DNA of 64,000 nucleotides from Macrostomum hystrix (GCA_950097015.1 CATNEN010000003.1:4387501-4451500); one strand, 5' to 3'. Positions 1-12,701 are shown, counted from the first letter of the stretch. Numbers and translations: made by a program. Notes: generated by a model not told the origin, from the sequence alone.

Positions 1-895
1 AGGAGAGGAGAGGAGAGGAGAGGAGAGGAGAGGAGAGGAGAGGAGAGGAGAGGAGAGGCGAGGAGAGGAGAGGAGAGGAGACGAGAGGAGAGGAGAGGAG
101 AGGCGAGGAGAGGAGAGGAGAGGAGAGGAGAGGAGAGGCGAGGAGAGGAGAGGAGAGGAGAGGAGAGAAGAGGAGAGGAGAGGAGAGGAGAGGAGAGGAG
201 AGGAGAGGAGAGGAGAGGAGAGGAGAGGAGAGGAGAGGAGAGGAGAGGAGAGGAGAGGAGTGGAGAGAGTGGATAGCAAAGGAGAGGAGAGGAGAGTAAA
301 GGAGAGGAGAGGAGAGGAGAATATAGGAGAGGAGTGGAGTGGAGAGACGAGAAGAAAAGAGGAGAGGAGAGGAGAGGAGAGAAGAGAAGAGGAGAGGAGA
401 GGAGAGGCGAGGAGAGGAGAGGAGAGGAGAGGAGAGGAGAGGAGAGGAAAGGAGAGGAGAGGAGAGAAGAGGAGAGGAGAGGAGAGGAGACGAGAGAAGA
501 GGAGAGGAGAGGAGAGGAGAGAAGAGGAGAGGAGAGGAGAGGAGAGGAGAGGAGAGAAGAGGAGAGGAGAGGAGAGGAGACGAGAGGAGAATAGAGTAGA
601 GGAGAATATAGGAGAGGAGTGGAGTGGAGAGGAGAGAAGAGAAGAGGAGAGGAGAGGAGAGGAGAGGAGAGTAGAGGAGAGGAGAGGAGAGGCGAGGCGA
701 GGAGAGGAGAGGAGAGGACAGGACAGGACAGGAAAATAGAGGAGAGGAGAGGAGAAAAGAGGAGAGGAGAGGAGAGGAGAGGAAAGGAGAGGAGAGGAGA
801 GGAGAGGAGAGGAGAGGAGTGGAGAGAGTGGATAGCAAAGGAGAGGAGAGGAGAGGAGAGGAGAGGAGAGGAGAGGACAGGACAGGAGAGAAAAT
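1..895. repeat. AGGAG pentanucleotide array
   Basis: Nearly pure (AGGAG)n with scattered substitutions and a few interruptions (around 265-335 and 590-625). On the minus strand it is (CTCCT)n and would lie just downstream of the last visible exon of the ankyrin gene, so it is probably intronic. The long open frames through it (for example 260-739 plus) are Glu/Arg-only low complexity and are not genes. The array runs off the left edge. Confidence 0.95.
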
Positions 896-961
896 TTTGA
901 GAGCTTAGCAGGACCTGGGAGAAAAATTAGTAGAGGGTAAGAATGCAATAAGTTGGAACAG

Positions 962-1031
962 TTGGATAAGTGGGATAAGTGGGATAAGTGGGATAAATGG
1001 GGTAAGTGGGATAAGCGGAATAAGCGGGATA
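962..1031. repeat. 10-bp GATAAGTGGG array
   Basis: About seven copies of a 10-bp unit, drifting to GATAAGCGGA at the right end. It lies directly after the probable splice donor of the last ankyrin-gene exon (minus strand), within that intron. Confidence 0.85.
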
Positions 1032-1038
1032 TCACTAC

Positions 1039-4000
1039 CGAAAAGTTGTTGATCAGATCGTTTCGCTTTCTTTGCGGCGCGGCAGCGGAGGCGGCCGCGG
1101 CATTCTTGGAGCCCCCAGTCATGGCTGCCGACGCCGAGACAGCCGCGGCTGCTGCTCGTAGTTTCTTCTCGTTCAACTGTCGCCTGTTGACTTTTAGAAG
1201 CATATCCTCGATGGCTGAGTCGTAGCCCCAGGGACCGTTGCGAGCCAGGCTAAGCGGCGTCTCTTTGTTCTGATTGGTTGATTAGCTGCTTATTATTCTA
1301 ATAATAATAATAACAATAATAATTGCAGGAGGGCTGCGGGCAATGGCACATCATTTGGTGACACTAGACACGCAGCCAACGAGAAGGCAATTCTGCTCAT
1401 TTCTCTGACTCCTGGGCACACATACATCTGCTCTGACTTTCTCATCGTCAGGCAGTGTACACTCTCACTGTGCCTTTGAGGTTGGCCCTCAATGGCGCAA
1501 TTTGCAAATTACTAATAATAATTGCAAGTCACTAGTTGACAGTAAAGGTGCGTCAGCTCACCTTATTCTTAACATCGACGGTTGCATTTTTCTCCAATAG
1601 AAATTCAATCGCTTTTACTTTTTGATCGCGAACCACAATGTGCAGTGGTGTGTCACCAACCTGTTTTCAATGGTAAGAGATTTGACTATTTGCTTTGAAT
1701 ACTAATACTAATTCCCTAATGGGGATAAAAGCCTACCACACTAAACTTCCCTAATGGGGATAAAAGGCTCCCACACTAAACTTTCCTAATGGCGATGAAA
1801 TGATCCCACACTAAACTTTCCTAATGGCGATGAAATGATCCCACACTAAACTTCCCTAATGGGGATAAAAGGCTCACACACTAAACTTCCCTAATGGGGA
1901 TACAAGGTTTCCACACTAAACTTTCCTAATGGGGATAAAAAGATCCCACGCTAAACTTCTGAAAGTCTATGGGCATAGCGCGCTGCGAGTTCTCACCTTA
2001 TCGTTAGCGTAAATGTCTGGGCTTAGGCCTGGATTAGCGGCGAATAGCTGTTCCATATCCTTAGCTATTTGAGTACCGCCAGACTTTTGCATAGCAATTT
2101 GATGCAGTCTGTGATAATCGCCCTGCTCAAAATGCGATAGAAAGAACACAAAATAATGCACTTTCATTTTTATAATTTAAACTTTCGATTTATAAACTGT
2201 TTATTCACCGTAAACTTATTTGGATCGTTGCCTAATTGTTTTGGCTGCTGTCGTGTCGGCTCCTTTGATGTTTGCTTCGCTGGAGCTTGTGGCTGCGGCT
2301 GCGGCTGCGGCTGAGGCTTTGCCGGCTGTTCCCGCTGCGGTTCCCCTTTTGGCGCCGGTTGGGCAGCTCTTGGAGTGGATGCTGGCGGCGGAACCACCAG
2401 AGTCACCTGCTTTTTCGGCACAGCAGTGTCAGGATTTCGACCAGAGAGGAGGAGATCTTCTACGTCGGTGTAGCCGCGTTGTCTGGCAAGCGACAGAGCG
2501 TCCTGGCCCTCCTGGGGTTGTTGCGTGTTGCATTTGAGATTGGTATTTTCGTGAGGTGACGGGTTTCCAGGGGTTCTTCGATTGGTGGATTTTCAGAATT
2601 GGTGGAGTTCTAGGATTGGTGGAGTTCTAGGATTGGTGGAGTTCTAGGATTGGTTAAGTTCTAGGATTGGTGGAGTTCTAGTTCTAGGATTGGTTAAGTT
2701 CTAGGATTGGTGGAGTTCTTCGATTGGTGGAGTTCTAGGATTGGTGGAGTTCTAGGATTGGTTGAGTTCTAGGATTGGTGGAGTTCTAGGATTGGTTGAG
2801 TTCTTGGATTGGTTGGTTCTTGGATTGGTGGAGTTCTACGATTGGTGGAGTTCTAGGATTGGTGGAGTTCTAGGATTGGTGGAGTTCTAGGATTGGTGGA
2901 GTTCTCGGATTGGTTGAGTTCTAGGATTGGTGGAGTTCTAGGATTGGTTGAGTTCTTGGATTGGTTGGTTCTTGGATTGGTGGAGTTCTACGATTGGTGG
3001 AGTTCTAGGATTGGTGGAGTTCTAGGATTGGTGGAGTTCTAGGATTGGTGGAGTTCTCGGATTGGTTGAGTTCTAGGATTGGTGGAGTTCTAGGGAATTT
3101 TTATAAAATGTGCATTTTAACTTACAAAGTTTCTATTTGCTTTAGGCACTCCAGCAAGCATTAGCAGGTAGATTGCTCTGAGCATCTCTTGATCGTGCTT
3201 CATTGTCTTGACAGCCAGTGTTATCGGAGTTTCATTTTGCTGTAATTTGTTAAAAGAAATAGTTCTTTGATGAAGTTACACGTTAAAAAGTCGTCGGTTT
3301 TCCGTCTTTTATAAAATATATCTTTTTACCTCGTCAACTTGTTGCGGATCGGCCTCGTTGTTTAAGAGCTCCTGCAGCATCAGGCGCTTATTTGGACTGT
3401 CTGTCACCGCCCAGTGCAGCGGTAGGCATGATTCCTGGAACGTTTACGATTTGTTTAAATGCGCTCGTTAATAAGAATTTTTTTAAATCAGTTTACTTGA
3501 TTGTTTTAACAAAAATAAATTGCAAATGTGAATTTTGTTCATCAATGGAAAGTTATTAAGTCGTGAAAGCTAACTAAATATAGTTATTGCCATAATAATA
3601 TGCATTGTTTTTTGTGAAGTTTCGTAGCAAAAAAGGTAACAGGGTCGATTAATAATTACGATTCACTTACACCTCGAAGCTTCATCTTTGCGTTGGAAGT
3701 ATCAAGTTTGTTTGAAAAGAGAAAGAATGTAGAAAAAAATTACCATATAATTAACTTCTCAACTTCTTTAACCTTTACATGTCTAACAGGTTGACTCTTC
3801 TGTCTATCAGGTTGAATCTTCTGTCTAACAGGTTGACTTTTCTGTCTAACAGGTTGACTCTTCCGTCTCTAACAGGTCGACTCTTCTGTCTAACAGGTTG
3901 ACTCTTCTGTCTAACAGGTTGACTCTTCTGTGTCTAACAGGTTGACTCTTCTGTCTAACAGGTTGACTCTTCTGTCTAACAGGTTGACTCTTCTGTGTCT

Positions 4001-7000
4001 AACAGGTTGACTCTTCTGTCTAACAGGTTGACTCCGCTGTCTATCAAGTCGGGCAGTTCCATATTTTCTGAACTACGAGTTAGATTAACAAAGACAGCGG
4101 GAATATCTACCCTGTAGGCCATTTGCGCAGCCTGTCTCATCAGCGTCCCCGCTTTGCCTAAATCGCCACTGCGAATAGCCGCTCTCAGATCGTCTGGTGT
4201 TGAAGCTCCGGCTGCAGCCGCCTGCGGCGACCACATGTACGGATCTAGCTGCTTGGCTAGATTTGGATCGTCTTCAACCGCTGCCAATAGTTCCGCTAGA
4301 CGACGATAGCCGTTGGCCAATGCATAATCGAATGGCGTCTTGCCCAGCTGAGCAGGCGGATGAGGGCGATGGGTATGATAAAGGCTAGTGGGAATGAGGG
4401 GAGGTGGGTATGAGGGGTGGTGGGTGTGAAGTGTGGTGGGTGTGAGAGGTGGTGGGTGTGAAGTGTGGTGGGTGTGAGGGGTGGTGGGTGTGAAGTGTGG
4501 TGGGTATGAGGGGAGGTGGGTATGAGGGGTGGTGGGTGTGAGGGTATGTGGGTGTGAAGTGTGGTGTATGAGGGGTGGTGGGTATGAGGGGTGGTGGGTA
4601 TGAGGGGTGGTGGGTGTGAAGTGTGGTGGCTGTGAGGGTGGTGGGTGTGAAGTGTGGTGGGTGTGAGGGGTGGTGGGTGTGAAGTGTGGTGGGTGTGAGG
4701 GGTGGTGGGTGTGAAGTGTGGTGGGTATGAGGGGAGGTGGGTATGAGGGGTGGTGGGTGTGAGGGTATGTGGGTGTGAAGTGTGGTGTATGAGGGGTGGT
4801 GGGTATGAGGGGTGGTGGGTATGAAGTGTGGTGTATGAGGGGTGGTGGGTATGAGGGTATGTGGGTGTGAAGTGTGGTGTATGAGGGGTGGTGGGTATGA
4901 GGGGTGGTGGGTGTGAAGTGTGGTGGCTGTGAGGGTGGTGGGTGTGAAGTGTGGTGGGTGTGAGGGGTGGTGGGTGTGAAGTGTGGTGGGTGTGAGGGGT
5001 GGTGGGTATGAGGGGTTGTGGGTGTGAAGTGTGGTGTATGAGGGGTGGTGGGTATGAGGGGTGGTGGGTGTAAGTGTGGTGGCTTTGAGGGGTGGTAGGT
5101 GTGAAGTGTGGTGGGTGTGAGGGTTGGTGGGTGTGAAGTGTGGTGGGTGTGAGGGTTGGTAGGTGTGAAGTGTGGTGGGTGTGAGGGTTGGTGGGTGTGA
5201 AGTGTGGTGGGTATGAGGGGAGGTGGGTATGAGGGGTGGTGGGTATGAGGTTTGCTGGTGGGTATGAGGGTTGGTGGGTTTTAGGGGTGGTGCATTTGAG
5301 GAGTGTTAGGTTTGATAGTTTGTGGTTTAGTTCAGACTAAGGTGTGAATTGTCTCCATAAACATCCAGCTCACGTGATTACGAATCGCCGGCGCGGCACC
5401 CTCGTGCAGCAGGATGGGCACAGAGAGCTCTGCGTTGCTCTGCTTTGAGTAGAGAATGGCCAGGTGCAACGCCGTGTTGCCATTGCTAGTTAACCTGGCG
5501 TCAACGTCGGCACCGTTTTGAATTAATCTGACCATCAGGGAGTCCAGGTAGGGCGGATCGGCAGTGACGACCGTCAGCTGTAGCGGAGTCATGTCATTCT
5601 GCGACAAAGAAGACGATAATTATCGAAGCGTACAGTTCTCAGACTATATTTAAGTTCAACTTTTGATTCGAAGTCTCACCTGATCGCGTAGATTGACACC
5701 AGTCTTATCACTGGCCAAAGTACGAGTCAACGCTTTGGTGTCATTGTCCTGACACAGTCGATGAATGTAGTGCGGCTGCGGGCGCATTTTGTGGATCATT
5801 TCGAGATTGAGTTGCGAGACTAATTTCTATATAAGCTGCACTTAAACTCCCTTGCAGCTTGACTCTCTTCCAGCCTGACTGTCTTCCAGATTGACTCTCT
5901 TCCAGCCTGACTTCATAACTTCCAGCTTGACCCTCTTCCAGCTTGACTCTCTTCCAGCTTGACTCTCTTCCAGCTTGACTCTCTTCCAGCTTGACTCTCT
6001 TCCAGCTTGACTCTCTTTTCCAGCTTGACTCTCTTTTCCAGCTTGACCCTCATTCAGCTTGACTCTCTCTTCCAGCTTGACTCTCTTCCAGCTTGACTCT
6101 CTTCCAGCTTGACTCTCTTCAAGCTTTCTCTTCCAGCTTGACTCTCTCTTCCAGCTTGACTCTCTTCCAGCTTGACTCTCTTCCAGCTTGACTCTCTTTT
6201 CCAGCTTGACTCTCTTTTCCAGCTTGACCCTCATTCAGCTTGACTCTCTCTTCCAGCTTGACTCTCTTCCAGCTTGACTCTCTTCCAGCTTGACTCTCTC
6301 TTCCAGCTTGACTCCCTAACTTCCAGCTTGACTCCCTTAACTTCCAGCTTGACTTTCTCTTCCAGCTTGACTCTCTCTTCCAGCTTTCTCTTCCAGCTTG
6401 ACTCTCTTCCAGCTTGACTCTCTTTTCCAGCTTGACCCTCTTTCAGCTTGACTCTCTCTTCCAGCTTGACTCTCTTCCAGCTTGACTCTCTTCCAGCTTG
6501 ACTCTCTTCCAGCTTGACTCTCTTCCAGCTTGACTCTCTCTTCCAGCTTGACTCTCTCTTCCAGCTTGACTCTCTTCCAGCTTGACTCTCTCTTCCAGCT
6601 TGACTCTCTCTTCCAGCTTGACTCTCTTCCAGCCTGACTTCATAACTTCCAGCTTGACTCCCTAACTTCCAGCTTGACTCCCTTAACTTCCAGCTTGACC
6701 CTCTTCCAGCTTGACTCTCTTCCAGCTTGACTCTCTTCCAGCTTGACTCTCTCTTCCAGCTTTCTCTTCCAGCTTGACTCTCTTCCAGCTTGACTCTCTT
6801 CCAGCTTGACTCTCTCTTCCAGCTTTCTCTTCCAGCTTGACTCTCTTCCAGCTTGACTCTCTTTCCAGCTTGACCCTCTTTCAGCTTGACTCTCTCTTCC
6901 AGCTTGACTCTCTTTTCCAGCTTGACCCTCTTTCAGCTTGACTCTCTCTTCCAGCTTGACTCTCTCTTCCAGCTTGACTCTCTTCCAGCTTGACTCTCTT

Positions 7001-9376
7001 CCAGCTTGACTCTCTCTTCCAGCTTTCTCTTCCAGCTTGACTCTCTTTTCCAGCTTGACTCTCTTTTCCAGCTTGACCCTCTTTCAGCTTGACTCTCTCT
7101 TCCAGCTTGACTCTCTCTTCCAGCTTGACTCTCTTCCAGCTTGACTCTCTTCCAGCTTGACTCTCTCTTCCAGCTTTCTCTTCCAGCTTGACTCTCTCTT
7201 CCAGCTTGACTCTCTTCCAGCTTTCTCTTCCAGCTTGACTCTCTTCCAGCTTGACTCTCTTCCAGCCTGACTTCATAACTTCCAGCTTGACTCCCTAACT
7301 TCCAGCTTGACTCCCTTAACTTCCAGCTTGACCCTCTTCCAGCTTGAATCTCTTCCAGCTTGACTCTCTTCCAGCTTGACTCTCTCTTCCAGCTTTCTCT
7401 TCCAGCTTGACTCTCTTCCAGCTTGACTCTCTTCCAGCTTGACTCTCTCTTCCAGCTTTCTCTTCCAGCTTGACTCTCTTCCAGCTTGACTCTCTTTTCC
7501 AGCTTGACCCTCTTTCAGCTTGACTCTCTCTTCCAGCTTGACTCTCTTTTCCAGCTTGACCCTCTTTCAGCTTGACTCTCTCTTCCAGCTTGACTCTCTC
7601 TTCCAGCTTGACTCTCTTCCAGCTTGACTCTCTTCCAGCTTGACTCTCTCTTCCAGCTTTCTCTTCCAGCTTGACTCTCTTCCAGCTTGACTCTCTTTTC
7701 CAGCTTGACTCTCTTTTCCAGCTTGACCCTCTTTCAGCTTGACTCTCTCTTCCAGCTTGACTCTCTTTTCCAGCTTGACCCTCTTTCAGCTTGACTCTCT
7801 CTTCCAGCTTGACTCTCTCTTCCAGCTTGACTCTCTTCCAGCTTGACTCTCTTCCAGCTTGACTCTCTCTTCCAGCTTTCTCTTCCAGCTTGACTCTCTT
7901 CCAGCTTGACCTCTCTTTTCCAGCTTGACTCTCTTTTCCAGCTTGACCCTCTTTCAGCTTGACTCTCTCTTCCAGCTTGACTCTCTCTTCCAGCTTGACT
8001 CTCTTCCAGCTTGACTCTCTTCCAGCTTGACTCTCTCTTCCAGCTTTCTCTTCCAGCTTGACTCTCTTCCAGCTTGACTCTCTTTTCCAGCTCGACCCTC
8101 TTTCAGCTTGACTCTCTCTTCCAGCTTGACTCTCTTTTCCAGCTTGACCCTCTTTCAGCTTGACTCTCTCTTCCAGCTTGACTCTCTTCCAGCTTGACTC
8201 TCTCTTCCAGCTTGACTCTCTCTTCCAGCTTGACTCTCTCTTCCAGCTTGACCCTCTTCCAGCTTGACTCTCTTTTCCAGCTTGACCCTCTTTCAGCTTG
8301 ACTCTCTCTTCCAGCTTGACTCTCTCTTCCAGCTTGACTCTCTTTCCAGCTTGACTCTCTTCCAGCTTGACTCTCTCTTCCAGCTTTCTCTTCCAGCTTG
8401 ACTCTCTTCCAGCTTGACTCTCTCTTCCAGCTTTCTCTTCCAGCTTGACTCTCTTCCAGCTTGACTCTCTTTTCCAGCTCGACCCTCTTTCAGCTTGACT
8501 CTCTCTTCCAGCTTGACTCTCTTTTCCAGCTTGACCCTCTTTCAGCTTGACTCTCTCTTCCAGCTTGACTCTCTTCCAGCTTGACTCTCTCTTCCAGCTT
8601 GACTCTCTCTTCCAGCTTGACTCTCTCTTCCAGCTTGACCCTCTTCCAGCTTGACTCTCTTTCCAGCTTGACCCTCTTTCAGCTTGACTCTCTCTTCCAG
8701 CTTGACTCTCTCTTCCAGCTTGACTCTCTTCCAGCTTGACTTTCTTCCAGCTTGACTCTCTCTTCCAGCTTTCTCTTCCAGCTTGACTCTCTTCCAGCTT
8801 GACTCTCTCTTCCAGCTTTCTCTTCCAGCTTGACTCTCTTCCAGCTTGACTCTCTTTTCCAGCTTGACCCTCTTTCAGCTTGACTCTCTCTTCCAGCTTG
8901 ACTCTCTTTTCCAGCTTGACCCTCTTTCAGCTTGACTCTCTCTTCCAGCTTGACTCTCTTCCAGCTTGACTCTCTCTTCCAGCTTGACTCTCTCTTCCAG
9001 CTTGACTCTCTTTTCCAGCTTGACCCTCTTTCAGCTTGACTCTCTCTTCCAGCTTGACTCTCTTCCAGCTTGACTCTCTTCCAGCTTGACTCTCTTTTCC
9101 AGCTTGACTTTCTTCCAGCTTGACTCTCTCTTCCAGCTTTCTCTTCCAGCTTGACTCTCTCTTCCAGCTTGACTCTCTTCCAGCTTGACTCTCTTCCAGC
9201 TTGACTCTCTTTTCCAGATTGACCCTCTTTCAGCTTGACTCTCTTCCAGCTTGACTCTCTCTTCCAGCTTTCTCTTCCAGCTTGACTCCCTTAACTTCCA
9301 GCTTGACTCGAATGCTTACCTGGTACAGCCGGACGTCATGCTCATCGAAGGCTGCAGTTCTACTGTTTTCTAGCAT
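1039..9376 (-). CDS. Ankyrin-repeat protein, 5' exons (partial, runs off left edge)
   Basis: Minus-strand gene. Exons in transcript order: 9320-9376 (start MLENSRTAAF), 5680-5826, 5374-5598, about 4031-4347, a possible micro-exon ending at 3671, 3330-3434, 3126-3239, 2209-2511, 1997-2122, 1562-1660, 1039-1269. Apart from the fourth and fifth, every exon is phase 0 with GT donor and AG acceptor, which makes the chain convincing. Ankyrin signatures are plain: NGNTALHLAI, GKTPFDYALANGYRRLAELL, CLPLHWAV, NETPITLAV, GDTPLHIVV and ETPLSLARNG. Exon 2209-2511 encodes a Pro/Gln-rich linker with a PQ run, and 1039-1269 ends in an Ala-rich basic stretch. About 580 residues are visible. Ankyrin repeats usually bind protein partners; I could not name the family member. 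The exon 4/5 junction is unresolved because a 21-bp array abuts the exon. The C-terminus lies outside the window. Confidence 0.8.
1296..1497 (-). mobile_element. SINE copy A (3' part) in ankyrin-gene intron
   Basis: This segment matches 45090-45245: shared blocks include GGGCTGCG, CTTTCTCATCG, GGCAGTGTACACTCTCACTG and GGCCCTCAA. An ATT-rich tail (1296-1322) sits at the low-coordinate end. Copy B at 45090-45390 keeps a tRNA-like head, which gives the orientation. Copy A lacks the head. It lies in the 1270-1561 intron. Confidence 0.7.
1712..1960. repeat. 35-bp intronic minisatellite
   Basis: About seven copies of a 35-bp unit containing CCTAATGGGGATAAAA and CCCACACTAAACTT. It fills the ankyrin-gene intron between exons 1997-2122 and 1562-1660 and resembles no other array here. 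Confidence 0.92.
2566..3094. repeat. 17-bp intronic minisatellite
   Basis: About 30 copies of GATTGGTGGAGTTCTAG with variants. It occupies nearly all of the intron between exons 3126-3239 and 2209-2511. A block of about 175 bp is itself repeated (near 2745-2920 and 2920-3095), showing a higher-order duplication. Confidence 0.95.
3783..4040. repeat. 21-bp minisatellite abutting ankyrin exon 4
   Basis: About 12 copies of AACAGGTTGACTCTTCTGTCT, some 24 bp long. On the minus strand the array starts inside the last codons of exon 4 (DLIDSGVNL...), so the exon edge and the first unit are the same sequence. Each unit carries CTGTTAGA, which could serve as a GT donor. Confidence 0.9.
4376..5330. repeat. 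GT-rich intronic minisatellite
   Basis: Roughly 16-bp modules (GTGGGTGTGAGGGGTG, GTGGGTGTGAAGTGTG and GTGGGTATGAGGGGAG) alternate to form 32-33 bp higher-order units. It fills the intron between exons 5374-5598 and 4347. The plus strand is strongly G-rich and C-poor. Confidence 0.93.
5845..9310. repeat. 3.5 kb minisatellite in ankyrin intron 1
   Basis: About 190 copies of a 17-20 bp unit, CAGCTTGACTCTCTCTTC, in variants that themselves recur as blocks (for example the CTTCATAACTTCC / CCCTAACTTCC / CCCTTAACTTCC trio near 5910, 6320, 6640 and 7270). It runs from about 20 bp beyond exon 2 to within 10 bp of the exon 1 donor. Confidence 0.95.
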
Positions 9377-10841
9377 AGACTGGGCGGTTATATTTTAAGT
9401 TTATCTTGTCTAAGTGCTTTTAGTACGTGTGAGTATATGAAAGTTTTAATGAAATTGATGGCCTGTTATATTTACGCTTCCAAAGAATTTGTTTTCCGTT
9501 GTTAAGGCTGCAGAAGAAAATATTCCTGCTGCAGTCTTCTGCTTTAAAAAAGTCTTTCTCCAACTGTACATTTCGCTCGTGCTTCTCAAACCCTATTCTC
9601 TCGCCATTCATTGCTGCTATACACAGAGCTGCGCCATTCTGTGTGGACATGTGCAAGAGGTGGGGTCTATTTTCATACCTGCGTCGTTCTTATGAAGCAC
9701 AATTAAAAGCACCAAATCTGCATGCTTTATAAAGATACCTTTGCGACTTTATAGCTTTTCTTTTTCACTCCGGCTGGATGACAACTTTGACTACTATGAG
9801 TAGACGACAACAAAACTCCCTGCGTTCCGTATTTTTTAATTATTTTACTAGATAGCCAGCAAAAAAACTCAATAGCTTTAGAACTTCTATCAAGACCACG
9901 AATCGACCAGACAGTCAATTTGCTAAATGATTCGTTATTGCTCATTGTACGAATAGCTAAGCCAACGTGACATATTTTTTACATTAAGTAAGCTGTTAAA
10001 AATATGATTTTGAATGACAAAATGTCATTTAACTCAGTTAAGTGAGATCCTTTTTTATTATATCCATGCATTACTTGTATTTGTTCGATTCCCAAAAACC
10101 ACGGTACACATCGTCTTCTTCTTCCGCCAACTGAATTTGCATATTGCATCTTTGCGATATCGGATAGCTGCAGCGGTGCGAGAATTTTTTATTTATGTAT
10201 TTAATTAGTTTGAAACTGAACAGTTCACTTTAATTTAATTTCATAAACTTACTTTGTTGTCCAGTAAAACAAAATGCAGATTAAAGTAGCAAATTATAAT
10301 CATAAACTGGACCTAAATAGCATTTATCTGACTAAAAGAAGCATTTTAAAGCAACAATTTATACGATGAAAGAATTCAAAGCCGACGGGTAATAGTTTTT
10401 ATTTTTTTATCAGCTGGACCGAAACGAGTCCCGACCACGAGAACTCTTTACATTCGGTTTATGTATAAAAGCGAAATAATTAGCTTACTTCAGCTAATAA
10501 GGCTACACGCCTAGCCTACGATAATTGCAATAAAAATATTCTAATTGCTAAACAGTACAAACTCTACGTCATCTAGCTGCACTAAAACTTATTCCTGTAT
10601 TCTCCTACTGTCCTGACTCCTGAGCTAAGCAGTCAACTGAGTCAACATATTACTGCCTATGATAATTATTCATGATTGTCCTAAAAAGCTAAACGAATTC
10701 CAGTCAAGATACTTGGTCATATTAGTGTAGGCTCATTATGACAATGTTTTAAAGGGCTATCTCTAGGCCTACCTCTGGTTTTTAGTTAGTTGTTTGGCTT
10801 TCTAGCTGAAACTGAAGCCAGTTCGAGATGCAAAAGGCAGA
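9377..10841. other. Upstream region of ankyrin gene; no gene recognised
   Basis: AT-rich sequence 5' of the minus-strand start codon at 9376; it should hold that gene's promoter and 5' UTR. Open frames of 60-80 codons on both strands (such as 9420-9656 minus) show no family resemblance or coding-like composition. Confidence 0.5.
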
Positions 10842-11536
10842 GCTTATTCCCACGGTCCTGTGCCGATAATTTCAATTTTATCCACACAGATCCGTGTGAT
10901 TAATTTTTTGCTTATCCATACAGCAGCTTGTATGAATAGGCCTACAACTCTGCATATAAATATGCTGTGCCGTTAATTTAATTTTATCCACGCGGTTCTG
11001 TTCTTTGAAACGAGGCCCTTTCTGGTTTGAATGTTTTGCTGAACCCTCGAGCCAATAGATCAACAAAGTTGCCAGTGTGTAACGACAGTGTTCTACATTT
11101 TGACCTACACATTCATTAACCAACATTAATGTCATCTTTTTTAATTTTTGTAATAACAACTTACTAAGTCTTTTGTCATTGTTACATAGCCTATTCTCAT
11201 TCGAATTGTATTGACTTAGAAAGTAAGAAGTCAATCAAAGAAAATCATACAAGTCAACCAGCAGAATTCTAGTCAGCACAAAACTTGTCATACATATTAG
11301 GGCCTATACATCTTTGTTATTATTTTACACTAGGCCCCTATGCATTAGCGTACACTGTAGGGCCTACACTATACTCTGAAGCAAAATCCTTATGCTCAGA
11401 GAAGAATAGGTAGGGACTTGAAAGTAGACCCTATTCATACAAGCTGCCGTGTGGATAGGGGCCTAAGCAGAAAATTATTGGCACGGATCCGTGTGGATAA
11501 AATTGAAATTATCGGCATGGGACCATGGGAATAAGC
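10842..11536. mobile_element. Inverted-repeat element, about 700 bp
   Basis: The two arms, 10842-10940 and 11431-11536, are inverted copies of about 100 bp, beginning GCTTATTCCCA on each end and sharing GCCGATAATTTCAATTTTAT and CAGCTTGTATGAATAGG. The interior (10941-11430) has no transposase-like frame, so this looks like a non-autonomous DNA transposon. I see no clear target-site duplication. Confidence 0.65.
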
Positions 11537-12412
11537 ACTTCCAATGTAAAATGTCAGAATTAAACAAGGCCTTATATGTGTTGTGAATTAGGATGAAAGA
11601 CATCCTAGGTTTGGCCTAGATAAGCCAAATGTAAAGCCTATTTAACAAAGTAGGTCTACTTGTTCTTGACTTTTAATTGTTTCATTTTAATCCTAGTTAT
11701 ATCATTTTTGTACAAAAATATTTTTGAACTAGGCCTAGCCTATAGAGCTCTACACCTAGGACCCTGCTCTATTTATTGGTCAAGCTGACTGTCCCCTTGC
11801 CCTATATATGTCTAGGCCCCTAGTAGTAAGTAGCTTAGGATTAAGGCAATCCTCTAGTTTTGCATGTTAATTTCAATTATATTTTAGGCCTAGGCCTAAC
11901 AAAAATTTAACAAAAATTGGAAAAAATGAACAAAACTGAAAAAAATGACAAAAAATGATGAAAATGATGAAATGAAAAAAATGGCCCAACAAGCAAAAAC
12001 AAAAAACCAGTAATATTTCATAGTAGTACAAGTATGCTCAGTCAGTGTAGTAGTGTGTCACACACAAAATGTTTTTATAGGTAGGGCCTAACAATTCAAG
12101 GTAAGCTAAAAAGGCAAGAATGAAATAATCTGTCCCTCCCAGTCTTTGTCACCCTTTCTCTATTCTCTTCTCTTTCTCTGTGGTTTTGGCCATAGACATA
12201 GCTGCGCACTAGTGCACACTACCTCATCATTTTAAACTTGCACAAGTTTAAGTCAAATTTTGGTTGCTAAGAAAGTAAGTATCTTTTGTAAATAATATTA
12301 TGTGAAACTGGAGGATTACCAGTTTATAATAGTTGTTAATAGAAGTTAGTAATAATAATATTATTTGTTAATTCATTGTCTTGTGAATAAATGCCCTAGA
12401 TACACTTTCATA
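11537..12412. other. No gene seen; AGGCCTA-rich, A-rich stretch
   Basis: Many copies of TAGGCCTA-like words lie between 10760 and 12110, and 11900-12010 is A-rich low complexity. No splice-bounded coding exon is apparent. Confidence 0.4.
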
Positions 12413-12420
12413 TTTTAGCA

Positions 12421-12701
12421 CATACATGCGCAACCTCCCAAATCTTAGCCGGCCGTGCGACTTAGTTTTTGCTCTCATTTGCGACTTAGTTCGTTTCATT
12501 GCTCTATTTACGACTTAGTTTGCTCTCATTTGCTCTCTTTTTCTCTCCCCTTTTTCCTTTTCTTCACGCCTTCCTTTTTTGTCCCTTGGTCCCCCCTTTG
12601 ATTTTTTTGCGCTTGGTCAATTGGTTTTTGCGACTTACCTTGCTTGGCCCTCGTTTCACCCGGCCGGTTCGGCCGGGTCGGCCGGGTGTTGCGCATGTAT
12701 G
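12421..12701. mobile_element. hAT-type MITE with 8-bp target duplication
   Basis: The 281-bp element begins CATACATGCGCAAC and ends GTTGCGCATGTATG, a 14-bp perfect terminal inverted repeat. It is flanked on both sides by TTTTAGCA (12413-12420 and 12702-12709). An 8-bp target-site duplication is the mark of hAT-superfamily insertion. No transposase is encoded. The right interior has a CCGGCCGGTTCGGCCGGG block. Confidence 0.82.

Noticed and set aside
9420-9945. Small ORFs of 68-78 codons on both strands
   Set aside because: AT-rich, overlapping one another, without family features or splice context.
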